A stretch of DNA of 64,000 nucleotides from Ecdyonurus torrentis (GCA_949318235.1 OX439131.1:30739950-30803949); one strand, 5' to 3'; counted from the first letter of the stretch, positions 37,835 to 50,508 are shown. Notes: generated from the sequence alone by a model not told the origin. Made by a program: numbers and translations.

Positions 37835-38141
37835 AAACGCTGAACAACACATGATGGGACTTACATAAATAACATTAATTGGTCTCAAAACCGAACTGTA
37901 GCGCCGTAGCAGTGATCAAAAAATTTCAATTTATGCAACCCGCACAACATTTTCATACTAATTTTTACCTGTTCCTGACATCATAAACAGAAATATTCAC
38001 GCAAATTGCATAATTTACAGTATTTTCATGCTCTCTCATAGGGCCACATTTACAATCTGGTAAAAATTATCATCGGTTTTGTAGATCCCATTTTGTGTTT
38101 AATGATTAAAAAGAACATGTTGTTTCATGTTTTCTATGCCT
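37835..38141 (+). mobile_element. Family A MITE, copy 4 (left end eroded)
   Basis: Homology starts within AACAACACATGATGGGACTT and runs to TTTCTATGCCT followed by TTAA (38142-38145). It keeps AGCGCCGTAGCAGTGATCA and ATGCAACCCGCACAAC. The motif site reads TGACATCA, one change from TGACGTCA. The first 40 bp of the family, including the left inverted repeat, are missing or unrecognisable. Confidence 0.82.
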
Positions 38142-38145
38142 TTAA

Positions 38146-38554
38146 GGTAACTGAAAATCTAAGTATGGCTGACTACTTGTTCTCATATATGAATGCTATG
38201 TAAACAAATAAAGGTGCCACAGTACAGATTATACAAATTAATTTTTAGCTTTGAGCTTTTTAAACAATTAAATTTAAAAAAAAAAACTTCCAGTTTTTAG
38301 AAAATTTAAAAATCTTTTTGAAATATATTCTTGAAACCATCAGAAATAATAAAAGAGTCTTCCTACTACATTGAATAATACTCTATTATATCATGTATTT
38401 ACAGGCAATTTTCTGGTTCTGGTACCATACGTATACAATTTATAACTTTTAAATTGCAATATCAGTTGAAGTTCTAGCTTTTATTTTAATTTTATTACAC
38501 TAATACTGAAAAATATTAGTATAAAAAAATCAATGATAAATCACGGGATATATA

Positions 38555-38560
<6 letters not shown>
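38146..38560. other. AT-rich non-coding DNA
   Basis: Nothing recognised. Confidence 0.5.

Positions 38561-38586
<26 letters not shown>
38559..38586. repeat. (TA)n microsatellite at the edge of a family E copy
   Basis: TA tract lying where the outer left arm of the E element is expected. Confidence 0.9.
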
Positions 38587-38590
<4 letters not shown>

Positions 38591-38592
38591 CA

Positions 38593-38850
38593 TATTATGT
38601 CACTTAACCCTTCTGTACCCTAACAAACTGGTTGGAGGCCAAACTTGTTACATAGACAACCCGCGATACAAATTGTACAGTAGACCTGAAATTCGTGACG
38701 CTATGAATTCCAAAAGTTTCATACTCTACGTTTTTAACCCAAGTTTGTACATAAGGGTTGAAGGACATGACATGTGTATTTATGTTGGTCCTATCTCATG
38801 AATTTTATATTTTTTATATAATGTTTTGAGGCCATGATCCCTAATTTTTA
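38593..38850. mobile_element. Family E MITE, copy 2
   Basis: Holds TTATGTCACTTAACCCTTCT and GTACCCTAACAAACTGG on the left and the inverse TACATAAGGGTTGAAGGACA on the right. The right end is AATGTTTTGAGGCCATGATC, the same GAGGCCA end as copy 1. The centre has ACAACCCGCGATACAAATTG and GACGCTATGAATTCC. The left terminal repeat seems replaced by a TA tract. Exact borders are uncertain. Confidence 0.6.
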
Positions 38851-39267
38851 GCTTTTCAGGATATTGAAATCATAATGCTGTAATGTGCAGTGATGGTTAC
38901 TACAATAAATAACTATTTATATATTTTAGATATTAATATAAAAATATATATTATTTTATATTATATAGATTCTGATATATATTTGTCACATATAAAAACT
39001 TAATATAATTTTATTTAATATAATCAAATAGCTCAGGCAGTGATAAATAATCTCATATTTCACCCACTTTTTTGCTATGAAATGACCTATACTCAATAAT
39101 ATTGAAAACAGATGTTTTTATTTCATACTTTTTTTCCCCCTTGAAACACGAAACAATAAAGCACGGAAATGTTATTTTGTATTTTTATAACGATTCTTCC
39201 ATTCCTCATATTTGTCTAGACATGAGTAACATCACTTTTTTTTTTGTACTATTTTTTTAAGAAACGT

Positions 39268-39305
<38 letters not shown>

Positions 39306-40069
39306 TTTAAAATAATATCACGAATAAAATTTGAGAACTTGTTCATTTTTTGTTGTAATAACACGAAACGATAAAGATAACATATTATATCTGAATTGCA
39401 TTACAAGTGATTTTATTTTTGTGTGTAGAACTATACTTCTTGGCATGTATATTATGTACTTTCTATTTCTGAAGTATTATAAAGTTATCTAATATTATTC
39501 TATAGTTTAAAATGATTTCGTATGCAAATTAAATTAAAACAGAGAGAGTGAAAAGTAACAATATATTATATCACTTATTAAATTGATATGAATTAAGTTG
39601 AAATTTTAGAAAGAAACTTTTCCTAGAATATTTATTTTACTTTGTTAAACTTGGAATATAAAAATAATTTATTATAAAAATTACGATTATAAACAGATTT
39701 ATATGTATAATACATTAACCCCCGTAAGCTCTAAGTCTCTCTCTCTTTATGTATTACATTTCGTTGAAAATGTAGAAAATGAAAAAAATACCATCTATTG
39801 CAGCTATTGTTAAGTTCTAACAGTTTCATTTATGCTATTTTTATGCAAACTGTTCTGTATGAAGTGTTTTTCGTGTTATACCTTTAACTGATTATATATA
39901 AAATTAATTATCAATTTTATTTAATAACTATAGATATAAATTTTAAATAATAATTTTATAGTTATAGTTACGATCACGGTTACGATGTAACACAACAAAC
40001 AAATGAATTATGAAAATGGATCAAGTGCATTTGAAAAATTTTATCATTCATTTTAGTCCACGTTTTCCT
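38851..40069. other. AT-rich non-coding DNA
   Basis: No gene. It includes a run of about 33 Ts (39270-39302). Confidence 0.55.
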
Positions 40070-40297
40070 TTAATGGAGATTATCGGTTTAAAAAAAATGC
40101 TTAAAAATGACTATATGGCTTAAAACACGTAAAAGTATGTCTAGTATTTCTCATTTAAATTTCTCCGAAATCGGTGGAGTAGTTTTTTCAAAAATCGAAA
40201 AAAAAAACGTGTTTTTACCCATTAGCGTAATGTTAAATTAGGGGACCCTCAGCTTTCACCGCGTCTCCCCGCGCGCTAAACCGATAATCTCCATTAA
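40070..40297. mobile_element. Family C MITE, 220 bp, TTAA-flanked with perfect inverted ends
   Basis: TTAA at 40070-40073 and 40294-40297 brackets an element that begins TGGAGATTATCGGTTTA and ends with its exact inverse. Including the TTAA the perfect inverted repeat is 22 bp (40069-40090 and 40277-40298). Inner sequence is not palindromic (AATTTCTCCGAAATCGGTGG in the middle; CACCGCGTCTCCCCGCGCGC near the right). No coding capacity. Fits a TTAA-specific transposase such as piggyBac. Confidence 0.85.
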
Positions 40298-41030
40298 ATT
40301 AAATATTATATATTTTATTACGAAAATAAACAATGATCTGTATTATATATAATAGTTTGTGTATAGCCCCATTATTTTCTATAATGCATAATTAAAAAAA
40401 ATGCATAATATCACAAATGTTACTTATTATAGAATACAGTAAAATAATCAGACTTGAAACATATTTATTGTAAAAGCATAACTTAGTATAAATTACTTTA
40501 ACTCAATAACTTACACAAATAATAAATAAATAATGAAGTACTATACTTGTAATACATGTAGAGTTATATTAAATATTAATAACAACAAACTTTTTGACCT
40601 ATAAACTATAAAGTTAACTATATAATATAATAGGTTTGATTATTATATGAATATTATTATTACATATATGAAAATGGAATAGTGTTTTACTTTCAAAGAT
40701 TTAATACTTTGATTTATTGAATGTCTTTATAATATTTTCATTATAGGACATATAAAAGTCGTTTACCAACTTAATTTATCAACTTGACAATTTTAATTGA
40801 AATAATATTGAACTTTGAGGTGAATGAGGTCAATGTTTAAAACCAAAGAAATAATATTAAGTTTTTGATTCAATTCAAAAAGTTTAAAACTAAAATAATT
40901 ATGATAAATGCAAAGGGTATAAAGAAAGAGTTTTTTTAATTAGTAAGTTTGATAATCTAAATATACATCGTAATATACACAGTAATGCATCAGTTTCTTT
41001 ATTGACCATATTACCAATTGGTACGGTCAT
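40298..41030. other. AT-rich non-coding DNA
   Basis: Nothing recognised. Confidence 0.5.
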
Positions 41031-41038
41031 TTAACTAT

Positions 41039-41166
41039 AAAATGAATTTCTATTGGCATGTCGGAATAACATGTACAGTATTTAGACTATTTAGATAGAG
41101 TTTTGCGTTAACTGAAATCTCCAACTGATTGCATTGAATGGCCATAAGCCAATAGAAATTCATTTT
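41039..41166. mobile_element. Small inverted-repeat element with perfect 19-bp arms
   Basis: AAAATGAATTTCTATTGGC (41039-41057) and its exact inverse (41148-41166) enclose 90 bp. Weaker pairing extends outward (TTAACTATA facing the inverse of TTTAAATCAA). It resembles a very short MITE. No clear target duplication. Confidence 0.55.
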
Positions 41167-41190
41167 TAAATCAACTGCCTAAGTGTCAAT

Positions 41191-41667
41191 CTTGGGTTCG
41201 ATTATTGTAAAAACGATAACGATACTATAACGATATTCGATTATCGAAATGTTATAGATTAACAGTTTTATAAAAGTTATCGATATTGATATAGATTAAC
41301 AAAAATCAACGATATTATCGTTGCATCTATAACGATATTTTTGGCTCAAAAAATAAGAAAAAAATACAAACAAAAGTAAGAAAAGTGCACAGAAAATGAG
41401 AAAATATTACCCAAAATTTAAAAAGTATATATAAATGAGGCGGTTTATCATTGTAGGTATAGTACTGTCATGAAGCAAGTATTTAAAATTATTTTATTTC
41501 AATAAAAAATTGTATTATGATTTATAGTTATCGTTATCGAAAAACTATCGTTATCGTTATAGTATCATTATCGTGGGTGACATTTTTAAAAGTAACGATA
41601 TCGTTAAAGTGTGATACTATAGAATATAGTATCGTTAAAGAAATCTTGCATGGGTATCGAACCCAAG
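41191..41667. mobile_element. hAT-like MITE, decayed (477 bp)
   Basis: The ends CTTGGGTTCGAT and ATCGAACCCAAG are perfect 12-bp inverted repeats. Both subterminal regions are filled with CGATAACGATA and ATCGTTATCG words, as in the hAT MITE at 21.8 kb. Flanks AAGTGTCA (left) and AAGTGTAC (right) look like a slightly decayed 8-bp duplication. The 69-codon frame in the right arm is the repeat words read as YRYR-type protein, not a gene. Confidence 0.6.
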
Positions 41668-42103
41668 TAAGTGTACATATTGCTTACAAAAATACAAAAG
41701 AATATAATACAACATATTTTAATTAAAAAATTTAAATCATAATACACTCAAATTTTAATTCAAGTTAGATTTCTTTTCATTTTCATTTTTATGATTATTA
41801 TAATATATAGCTTAAACATTTAATACTAAACCAGTTAAATTTTCAACAAGCATCCAAAATATTTTTATAATATATTATAGCACTTAAAGATATTCTATGT
41901 ACACCATATGAAAACCGCCTTTAAAATATGAGTATACCGCACGTCAAATACAGTATCATAGAAAGTTAGTTAAGTTTACATTTTTATTGATTTAATTTTT
42001 CAACTAACTATATTGAACTTTATTAAAATAAATACTTTTTCAATTTACAAATCACCATGAAAACATAAAATATAAAAAAAAACTATATAACTATAGGGTG
42101 GTT

Positions 42104-42398
42104 TTATTTATGTTAAAGTTGTCGCCATATGTGAGCGCTAAATAACATGGACCAGTATTAGAAAATAACACATTTTGCCACTTTAAAAATACTTTGCAAT
42201 ATTTTTGAGAGCATTGATGCTGTTAATAGGTTCAATTAAATTTTCAAGAATGTAACAAAAATAATGATAACCAAAAAATAGCTAATTTTCAAAAGAAAAT
42301 AGCCAAAAACTATGTTTGTCCTATGCTGAGCAATGTTATTCATTGCTCAAGAAGAGCATCGAAAAGCATTCAGAATGACGTTTTGCGCACACACCCTA
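42104..42398. mobile_element. Family D MITE, copy 2 (TA-flanked)
   Basis: TA (42102-42103), then TAGGGTGG at the left and ACACCCTA with TA (42399-42400) at the right. Collinear with copy 1 at 1.9 kb, including GCAATATTTTT, GAGCATTGATGCTGTTAATA and GTTTGTCCTATGCTGAGC. The motif corresponding to TGACGTCA reads ATGACGTTTT here. Confidence 0.75.
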
Positions 42399-42957
42399 TA
42401 TGTTGTGTGTGGTTCACAAATATGACAATATAATTTTTTTCGTGTAAAAATTATTTTAAGGTTTGCTATAAAAAATATCACCCAATTTGCAGTTACAAAA
42501 AAAAAAAAAAAAAAAATAATGCACTTCAAGCTGGTGAATTAAATTCAATTTAACATAATTTAAAGTTTAAAAAGAAATGTTAGTGTTAAGGAAATAAAAA
42601 TGTACAAAACTTCAACAACATATGCTAGAGATCTGATATAATGTAAGTTTAATAAAATTTATTAAATAGGGGGATAAATGCAGCAATAGTAATAACTTTT
42701 GCAATATAATAGCACTGTATATTTACGTCAAGTAATATATAATATAAGTTTTATTCTTCTCTACTTCAATGTATAGAATGTAAGTGTTTAATAATATATA
42801 AAAAGAATAATAAATATTATTCTCTTTTAATTTCTGATAGAAATAAGGTATATAACCACATGTTTCAAACAATGAAAACTTTTGCATTTTATTTTATGCA
42901 AAGAGTACAGTTTATATTATCTATAAGTACATAATATAAGGAACAAAAAGTTAGCTT

Positions 42958-42959
<2 letters not shown>

Positions 42960-43040
<81 letters not shown>
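42960..43040. repeat. (GA)n microsatellite
   Basis: Eighty-one bases of uninterrupted GA. Confidence 0.95.
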
Positions 43041-43042
<2 letters not shown>

Positions 43043-45392
43043 AGAGAGATTGCTTTCAGATTTACTTGCTAGTGAAGCCTTATTTTAATTACCTTTTCTC
43101 TATGTACCCCAGAGCAAACTTGTAAACACCTCAACAACTTAATTAATAATTAGTATAACTTAATAAATTTACATTCAATTCACGTTTATAATTAATGTGA
43201 TATTTTAAGCACGTAACCTATATCTTCAATATAATATGTATTACCTGAGATTTATATTAAAAAAAATTTTCAACTAAAATTCATTATAATAAGATTTTAA
43301 TTTTAAAAAAAGTATTAAAATATATAAAAAAAATTGTAGTTTTTTAATAATATAATACGTAATAAATTTAATGAAATAACGATGTTCTGACAGTAAAAAA
43401 AAATATATTGTAATAATAATAATGATGTAGGTTTGCATGTTATGCGATAATGATGTAATCATTCAAATAATTTTATTCTTGTCTACTTTAAATAATTGTA
43501 TTTTTCAAATATGAAAATTTATTCAACCCTTTTTTCCTTCCTCTTTTTTTTTTTTTTTTTTTTTAATTATTATAATTCATTATATCGTCATATTCTGCAT
43601 GACTTAATAATATTAACGAATGAACTAAAGAGTTAAGAATCATGTTAATGCATCAACGATTCTCATTTAATAACATTAAAAGCCTTAAAATATATAAAAA
43701 AAAATAAAGCAATATATTTTTTTGTATTATCTGATACAGTGAAACGAATTGATTTTACTATATGGCACGTACGGACATGATCAAAAAAAAAGAGGGGGTG
43801 TTGTTTCAAGTAGGGTGGATTTCAGATATGAGTAGCACTTGTGAGAGATCGTGCTAGACATCCCCCCACCCCACCATTGTACCCATTGTGCGCAGATGGC
43901 GCCCTTAAACAGGAGCCAAAACAAACCCTAATTTAGTCTAGCACTTGAACAGGGGAAAAAATATATATCAGTATTTTTTAAGGGAAAAAAAGAAGTTTTG
44001 TTTAAACATAAAAAAAAGCTAAACAAGAAGTCTTAAAAAATAATGTTTATAAAAAAGTGTAAAAACAAAGTTTTGGTATAAATGTAAGAAATAATAAACA
44101 TTTATATAAAAATAGAAGAGCGTTTTTTTACCCTCCTTTTATATAAAAGGTATGAATAAGAAAGTTGATGATTATACAAAGATTATCAAAGTTATGACGA
44201 TGATGGAACTTAAAAACACAAAAACAAAAGAAATAATACTTTTTAAATTAGAGATAGAAGGAAAGATTATAATTAAAATATTCTTTGTGGTATTATGTAT
44301 ATCAAAGGTAAAACATCTTAAAAGTTAATTTTCTCTGGAAATATACTTTGTTTGTTTCAATAATAAATCCATTCTCTTTAGAATTTAGCTTAGTTTTGAA
44401 ATATTATAAAAACTGATTTAAAAATCAATATAACTTGACAACTTGAGAGATAGAAACATCTTTGTGTCAAATAATAATAATAAAGGCAACAATGAACGAA
44501 AATGTTTAGTCATTTAGCTTTTTTATGCTCTTAAAGCCGTAAAACTTTGTAATTAGGGTTATATACATTTGAGTTGACAAAATAATCAATAATTTGCCTC
44601 TTTCAGTCTATAATTATCATAATTACTGCACTTGCTAAAGAGAAAGCCGTATAGAGAAATGAAAAAAAAAAGTCCTATTTTATACTTTTTTATTAATCCT
44701 AGAAATATTTAGTTTGGTTCATAAACTTTCAAACTATAATATCATCTTGAATATTAATTATTTTTCTTACCAAAGATAATTTTGCACCGTTTTGTTCCAT
44801 TTTTGAAACTCTAGGACGATTATGACTCATCATATTACATATCAAAATAAAAATGTTATTGAAAGAGATCTTATAATTACACTGTTGAACTCACTACACT
44901 GTACTAAACTCATTGTTTTTGTTTTATTATTTTATAACTTCTATTTTTCCAATTTTAAGACAACTTTTCTAATATAGGTGCAATAAAATACTATTGCCTG
45001 CTTAAATTTATTAACAAAAACGGAATTTTTTATTTTTTATATTTTATTTTCAATTTATAGTAACACATTTTTGTAACATCTATGCTCTACAAAATTTTAC
45101 ACCATACTTCAAGAATACAACAATTTGTTAGAAAATAAAATTATATATCTTAACAACATGATTTTTTTTCTCTCCAAAAAAAAAAATATATATATGAAAG
45201 TTTGAATTCACAACATTCGATATAATATGAAGAATAGTATGTGTTCGAAACCCGGCACGCTTCTTCATATTTTTTCGTCTCTTCACTTTTTTTTTATACA
45301 CGTGTATATTGTATGTGGTGTTAGTCTTATTGTGTTCTCCAAACACGTGCTTTTTGAATACCCCAGTCACGATTTCAGTGTACCAATGTGAC

Positions 45393-45394
<2 letters not shown>

Positions 45395-45483
<89 letters not shown>
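45395..45483. repeat. (CT)n microsatellite
   Basis: Eighty-nine bases of CT, the longest CT tract here. Confidence 0.95.
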
Positions 45484-45486
<3 letters not shown>

Positions 45487-46988
45487 CTCCTCCTCTCTTC
45501 TCTTACACACAAGCTATGAAAAATCTTCCTCAAACGTTCTGTTTTATGTTCAAGCCATTTCAACTTTACTGCCTTCTTCTACTATATCTTCTTCTTTCAC
45601 CCCTTTTTTTTTTCTTTAAAAAAATCCATGATATGAATAATATAAAAGGTAGCTTCTAAAAAGTGTCAGTTGTACTATAATTTCAAATTCATAACTATTG
45701 ATAAATAATTTACAATATTTTAATTTCAAATACACTTTAAATTTAATAATTTAATAAAAATTTAATATGTGATATAGTTCCAAGGAACGTTAAACTTACC
45801 TTTTATTTTTAAATTCTAAATTTTCAATTCATCGTAGACAAATCTTTGTAATACAAAATAGAGACACAATTTTTTTTTACAATGGTCGTGTTAGAGAGTA
45901 TTGAGGCTAATAATCATGTTTTGTAGACCGTTTACTTTATATTAGAGTAACATGTGGCAACGTAAGAAAAATGTTGTATTGCATGCTTTTTATATTTTGA
46001 AATTGCATAATCTCTCTCTCTCTCTCTCTCTCCCTCAACTTTGCACTCACTACTTGTACCCTTATTTATATGGCAAATTTTTTTACATTATGTTGTTTCA
46101 TTTTATTGATATATTTTATCTAATAGACTTTTTTTTTTCAATATATTTTAGTTAAAAAATATTTCAACTTTTTTTTTTTTTTTTTTTCAATAATATAAAG
46201 ATAAAATTGAAAATTTGTATTGAAATTTTTTCCATTTATAAGGATAAACCTTATTGATTCTTTTAAGGAAGAAAATTGCATTTTACACATCGTTTTATGT
46301 TCAAGCAAACACGTATATTATGAATGAATATAATATATTTTTTAATACAAAAATATAATATAAATTTCTATTATAAATTTCTATCTATTTTATTTAGATT
46401 TTTCTTTTTTCTTTTCGTATATATACATTGTATTATTATATAGCAGTCTATTTCAAAAGAGTAAAATAAGCAGCTTCCAGCGTGTGTATTTGGATTTGGG
46501 AACAGAAAAGTTTATTTGAAATGAGATTTTAATGCTAGAGAGCATGAACAAAAGCACAATTACATATGGATAGGAATATATGTTAGTAACTACAAACGAG
46601 AAGGGTTAGTTACATATTATGTCAACGAGAAAAAACATCAAAGTAAAAATATATAGAAAACTAGTAGTAAAAAATAAAAAATAAAAAAAATAAAAGAGAG
46701 TGTAATGGAAAAAGCGTGTAGTTTAATTTTTTTCTTTTTTTTTTTTCGTTCTATTTTTGTTGCATCTCTCTATTGTGATTATTTATATATTTTTTTAACT
46801 GCTTTGAATAAAGTTACAAATTACAGTAAAGTGTAAAATGCGAGTTGTATATTTCTGTTGTAAAATAATATTGTAACGTGTAGTTTACAGAGCTATATAT
46901 GTGCTGTACTATATATGATACAAGAATACACTATGGCAGTTATAATTTAAAACTTTATTAATATAAAATTCATTGCATTTACATAAAC

Positions 46989-47292
46989 GTTTACATTACA
47001 AAACAATTTATGGGACTTACATAAATAACATAAGTTTGTCCCAATTGTAGCGCTGTTGCAGTGATGAGAAAATTTTGACTTATGCAACCCGCACAACATT
47101 TTTATACAAATTTTTGCCTGTTTGTGACGTCAGAAACCGGAATAGTCCCCCAAATAGCATTCTTTAAAGTAATTTCACGCTCTCTTGTGAGGCCACATTT
47201 ATATTCTGATAAAAATTGTTATCAGTTTTGGAGATCCCATTGTGTGTTTAATCATTAAAAAAGCACATATTGTTTTATATGGTCTATGGCTT
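46989..47292 (+). mobile_element. Family A MITE, copy 5 (left end eroded)
   Basis: Starts within TTTACATTACAAAACAATTT and ends GGTCTATGGCT, with TTAA at 47293-47296. It has ATGCAACCCGCACAAC, TGTGACGTCAGAAAC (TGACGTCA at 47125-47132) and CACGCTCTCTTGTGAGGCC. The left inverted repeat is not recognisable. Confidence 0.82.
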
Positions 47293-47296
47293 TTAA

Positions 47297-48434
47297 CGTA
47301 ATAATATGACATTAAATCATGCCAATCATAAAAATATTTCATAATGTGGACAAGCCATAAGGAAGCTAAAAAAAAACGTGTTTTGTGGCCTCTAAATATA
47401 TTTAAATATTAATGTTAAAATTTCTCAATTACTTTGCAAATACTTTATTATTCCTATGTATATTATGCTGCTATATCATTAATGGAGCATAATTATCTTT
47501 ATAATAGTTAGCAGCTACTATATAACATTAAAAAAATAACTTTAGCAAAGTATAATCCAATTAATGAATTATAAAATAAAAATAATGTTTCCCTTTACTT
47601 TAATGTTAATAAAGCAATTTATAAAATGTATATTATTATTATTAAATATTTAAAAAGATACTATATTAAAGAAGTTTTTTGAAGAGATAGAGAGAGAGAG
47701 AGGTCATAAAGTATCTTTTAGCAAGTTTGTTATTTTGAAAGTTAAAGACATACGCACACACACACATATAACAACAAAGATCAGTAGAAAGAAAAAGAGA
47801 GGGAACCCTATAGTAAAACCACTAATCCCTTCAACACCCTTTTACTTCCTTCGATGTCCTCAGTCTACCACTAACCCTTACTATCCATATTGGCTAACAT
47901 AACCCTTTTCTTGTCTTAGCCTTACACTTCAAAGCTTTCTTGCCTTCTTATATATATATTATAAGATGTTGCTACTATATATATACTTACACTCTTCCTG
48001 CTTTCTTCCTACACTCTTAAACAAAAGTTTAACTAGCAAGTGTTTCATAACATCGCTTTAAAAAAAAGTTATTTTCAAGTATAAAAGCTTTGTCTATGCT
48101 CATCACACTAGAAGTCTATAGCTTTGAGACAATTAAAGTCACTATCAAAGTATGTGACGTCATTTTGTAACTTTCACTTTTAAAATATTTATTCATGTGT
48201 AATAGTTTAAAAAGTGGCTCTTTTTTAAAGTTTTGGATATTCGATGATATATTTAAAGTAAAGATACTGAATTTAGTGGTCATTGTCTGAAATTCTAAGT
48301 TATATAGAATAGACTTGAGACTTGATCAACTAATGATTTTACTTTTAGGTTTAAAATAATAATTAGCTTAGATCCCTGTTAAAGTTCTGGTGAAAGATTA
48401 TTTTAATATCATATTACATTCTAGGAGAGAGAAA

Positions 48435-48502
<68 letters not shown>

Positions 48503-48885
48503 AAAATGATGATTAAGCGCACGAAAAAAACAAACATAATAATTATACTAGCTCGTCTGTGTTGCTCATTTTAGCACCATTTGTTCACTACAACACAATT
48601 CATACTGTATTGAATATTACATTGCATATTATATTCAATAGCATATCGATTTAACATGTTCCAATTTAGCAACATTTATGCTATAAAAACATAATTAAAG
48701 CTTAAGTTTTGTATTTTTGTTTTCCGAGTGGGAAACGTATTTGAAATGTCCCAAAATAAAAATCAGTATTAAAGGTTTCAAAGAGCTATAAAAAGAAGCT
48801 TAATGGTTTGATACATACAACATAATATGGCAATTAAAGATACTCTTTAATCAAAACAAAATGTTTTACACTGATAAATAAACAA
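47297..48885. other. AT-rich non-coding DNA
   Basis: No gene. It contains a pyrimidine-rich stretch with a second CArG box CCATATTGG (47885-47893), TGACGTCA at 48155-48162 and an AG-rich tract. Confidence 0.5.
48425..48500. repeat. Imperfect (AG)n microsatellite
   Basis: AG dinucleotides with several AAAG interruptions at the left end, then a pure tract. Confidence 0.93.
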
Positions 48886-48889
48886 TCAT

Positions 48890-49580
48890 ATACATAGTAT
48901 CGAAAAAAATTATGCAACCCATCTTACAATTTCTACTGTAATAGAATGAGGAAAAGTCTACACAAAGTAACCCCTATGTTTGAATACGTCATTAGAAAGA
49001 GAAAAAACAGTTGATAAACTTAGCGTAGGCCATTACCTGGAAAATTGAAGTTTTATTTAATAAAAGAAGATATAAAAAAAATATCAATTGTCAACCCTTT
49101 GCTGACTGTGACGTCATTTGTTTACATATGAATTTCGATTTTCTTCTAGATTTCAGACGATCCGATTGCTGAAAGGTGGCCGCTGGCCGTTAATTTATTA
49201 TTATTTTTTTTAATTCGTAGCAGTCGTATTAAATCCAGAAGACAATCGAAATTCGGATGTAAACAAATGACGTCACAGTAGGCAAAGGGTTGAAAATTGA
49301 AATTTTTTTCTTCTTATTCTATTAAATAAAACGACAATTTTCCAGCTAATTGCCTATGCTAAATTTATCTACTACTTTTGCTCACTTTCTAATGAAGTAT
49401 TCAAACATAGGGGTTAATTTCGTATAGATTTCCTCATTGTTGACGTCATGAATGCTATGCCTAGTTTACAATTTTTTATCCTCAATTTATTAGTACTAGA
49501 GACTGGTTAAGAGATATAATATGTTTATTTATGAAGGTCCTCTCTCATGTCGTGACTTATCCGTTTGTTTTGATTACAAA
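48890..49580. mobile_element. Family E MITE, copy 4, split by a nested fold-back element
   Basis: Left remnant 48890-48944 (TATGCAACCCATCTTACAAT) and right remnant 49439-49580 (TTGACGTCATGAATGCTATG, then GAAGGTCCTCTCTCATG) are in register with the other E copies. The 494 bp between them are a separate inverted-repeat element. Outer borders are not well defined; the right end resembles copy 3 (TTTTGATTACAAAA). Confidence 0.55.
48945..49438. mobile_element. Family G long fold-back element, 494 bp
   Basis: The two halves are inverted copies over about 230 bp each: AATGAGGAAAAGTCTACAC faces GTATAGATTTCCTCATT, and the pairing continues through AACCCCTATGTTTGAATAC, GGAAAATT, CAACCCTTTGC and TGTGACGTCATTTGTTTACA to near the centre (TTTCGATTTTCTTCTAGATT). 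Each arm carries one TGACGTCA (49109-49116 and 49268-49275). The loop is about 60 bp. No coding capacity. It interrupts a family E copy, but the target duplication is not resolved. Confidence 0.8.
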
Positions 49581-49872
49581 AGAACTTGAAATATATTTAC
49601 TAGCTCAATAACATTGTCTACATCGTACATAGTGATTAAAAGTCTTAAAGTCTTATATTATACTCTTATTTTTTATATTACTGTATAATATGTTAGATAA
49701 AATCTCGATAACAATTAAGAAAACTCAATTACTTTATTTTTTTTTAATTTATGAATTTATGCTTAGGGAAAAAAGGTAAAAAATTAACAAATATCACAGA
49801 TCATATGATTACTAAATGAAATAACACATCCAGATAAAGTAAAATATGTATTTAATTATCGTATTCTATGTA

Positions 49873-49979
49873 CAGCTCTGGCCATACAGCTGGGGCAGCG
49901 GCAACCGCAGCGTTTTCCCATAAAGATAACATAGTGTGGTTGCCTATCGTTCTCAAACTTTTGGCCAGAGCTGGACAGT
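49873..49979. mobile_element. Very short Tc1-like MITE (family K), about 105 bp
   Basis: CAGCTCTGGCCA at the left and TGGCCAGAGCTG at the right are perfect inverted 12-mers. Inward, GGCAACCGCAGCG and GTGTGGTTGCC also pair. Left flank is TA; the right flank (GA) is not, so one side may have mutated. The inverse of the right end, CTGGCCAAAAGTTTGAGAAC, has the style of Tc1-type ends. Far too short to encode anything. Confidence 0.6.
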
Positions 49980-50508
49980 ATAGTAATACAAAAGTAATAG
50001 TAATAATAAAAGGCACTCTTTAATATTATATACATACGATGTATAATTTTTAAATTTCTTGTAAACTGCTATACGGTACAACAATGTATTTAAAATGCAA
50101 AGTATACAATGAAATTTAGTAAATATTTCACTAGAATTAAGAACATTTTCCTGTGGTTTAATTTAACAAATGGGTAGAGCAGAGCAAACATTGTATTATG
50201 TGATCATAATACAAGTCCAGCATAAAGTTTTAGGAATTACAGCAGCCCCTTCTGATGTTGATGTCATGTTTCTTAGAATGCAATTCCATCTACCAGGTAA
50301 ATATAAGGAAAATGAAAACAAATAAATATCTTAAGGGATTTACAAATAGATGACAACAAGAAGGGGTTGTTATGATATGATATCAACAAAATATATGCAT
50401 ATATAGAAATGTTTACATGTTGAAATATAATGTACGAAATGTGACGTCACAATCCCCTAGCTTGAATCTCAATGTACGTATTTGTGAGTGTATGTGTGTG
50501 TGCGTGCG

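Larger units (their letters stand above)
42401..46988. other. AT-rich non-coding stretch with GA and CT tracts
   Basis: No gene supported. It holds A and T runs (42496-42516, 43543-43564, 46170-46188), an 81-bp AG tract and an 89-bp CT tract. There is a GC-richer island at about 43780-43930, where GTGCTAGAC and GTCTAGCAC form 9-bp inverted arms. A word resembling a polymerase III B box (GTTCGAAACCC, about 45243) has no tRNA around it. Confidence 0.5.

Noticed and set aside
45236..45262. Possible tRNA 3' end (GTTCGAAACCC)
   Set aside because: No T-arm stem, A box or cloverleaf can be formed around it.
45309..45659. 116-codon frame with a serine-leucine stretch
   Set aside because: Two thirds lies in or beside the CT tract and the rest has no recognisable domain. 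The opposite frame RERERE comes from the same tract.
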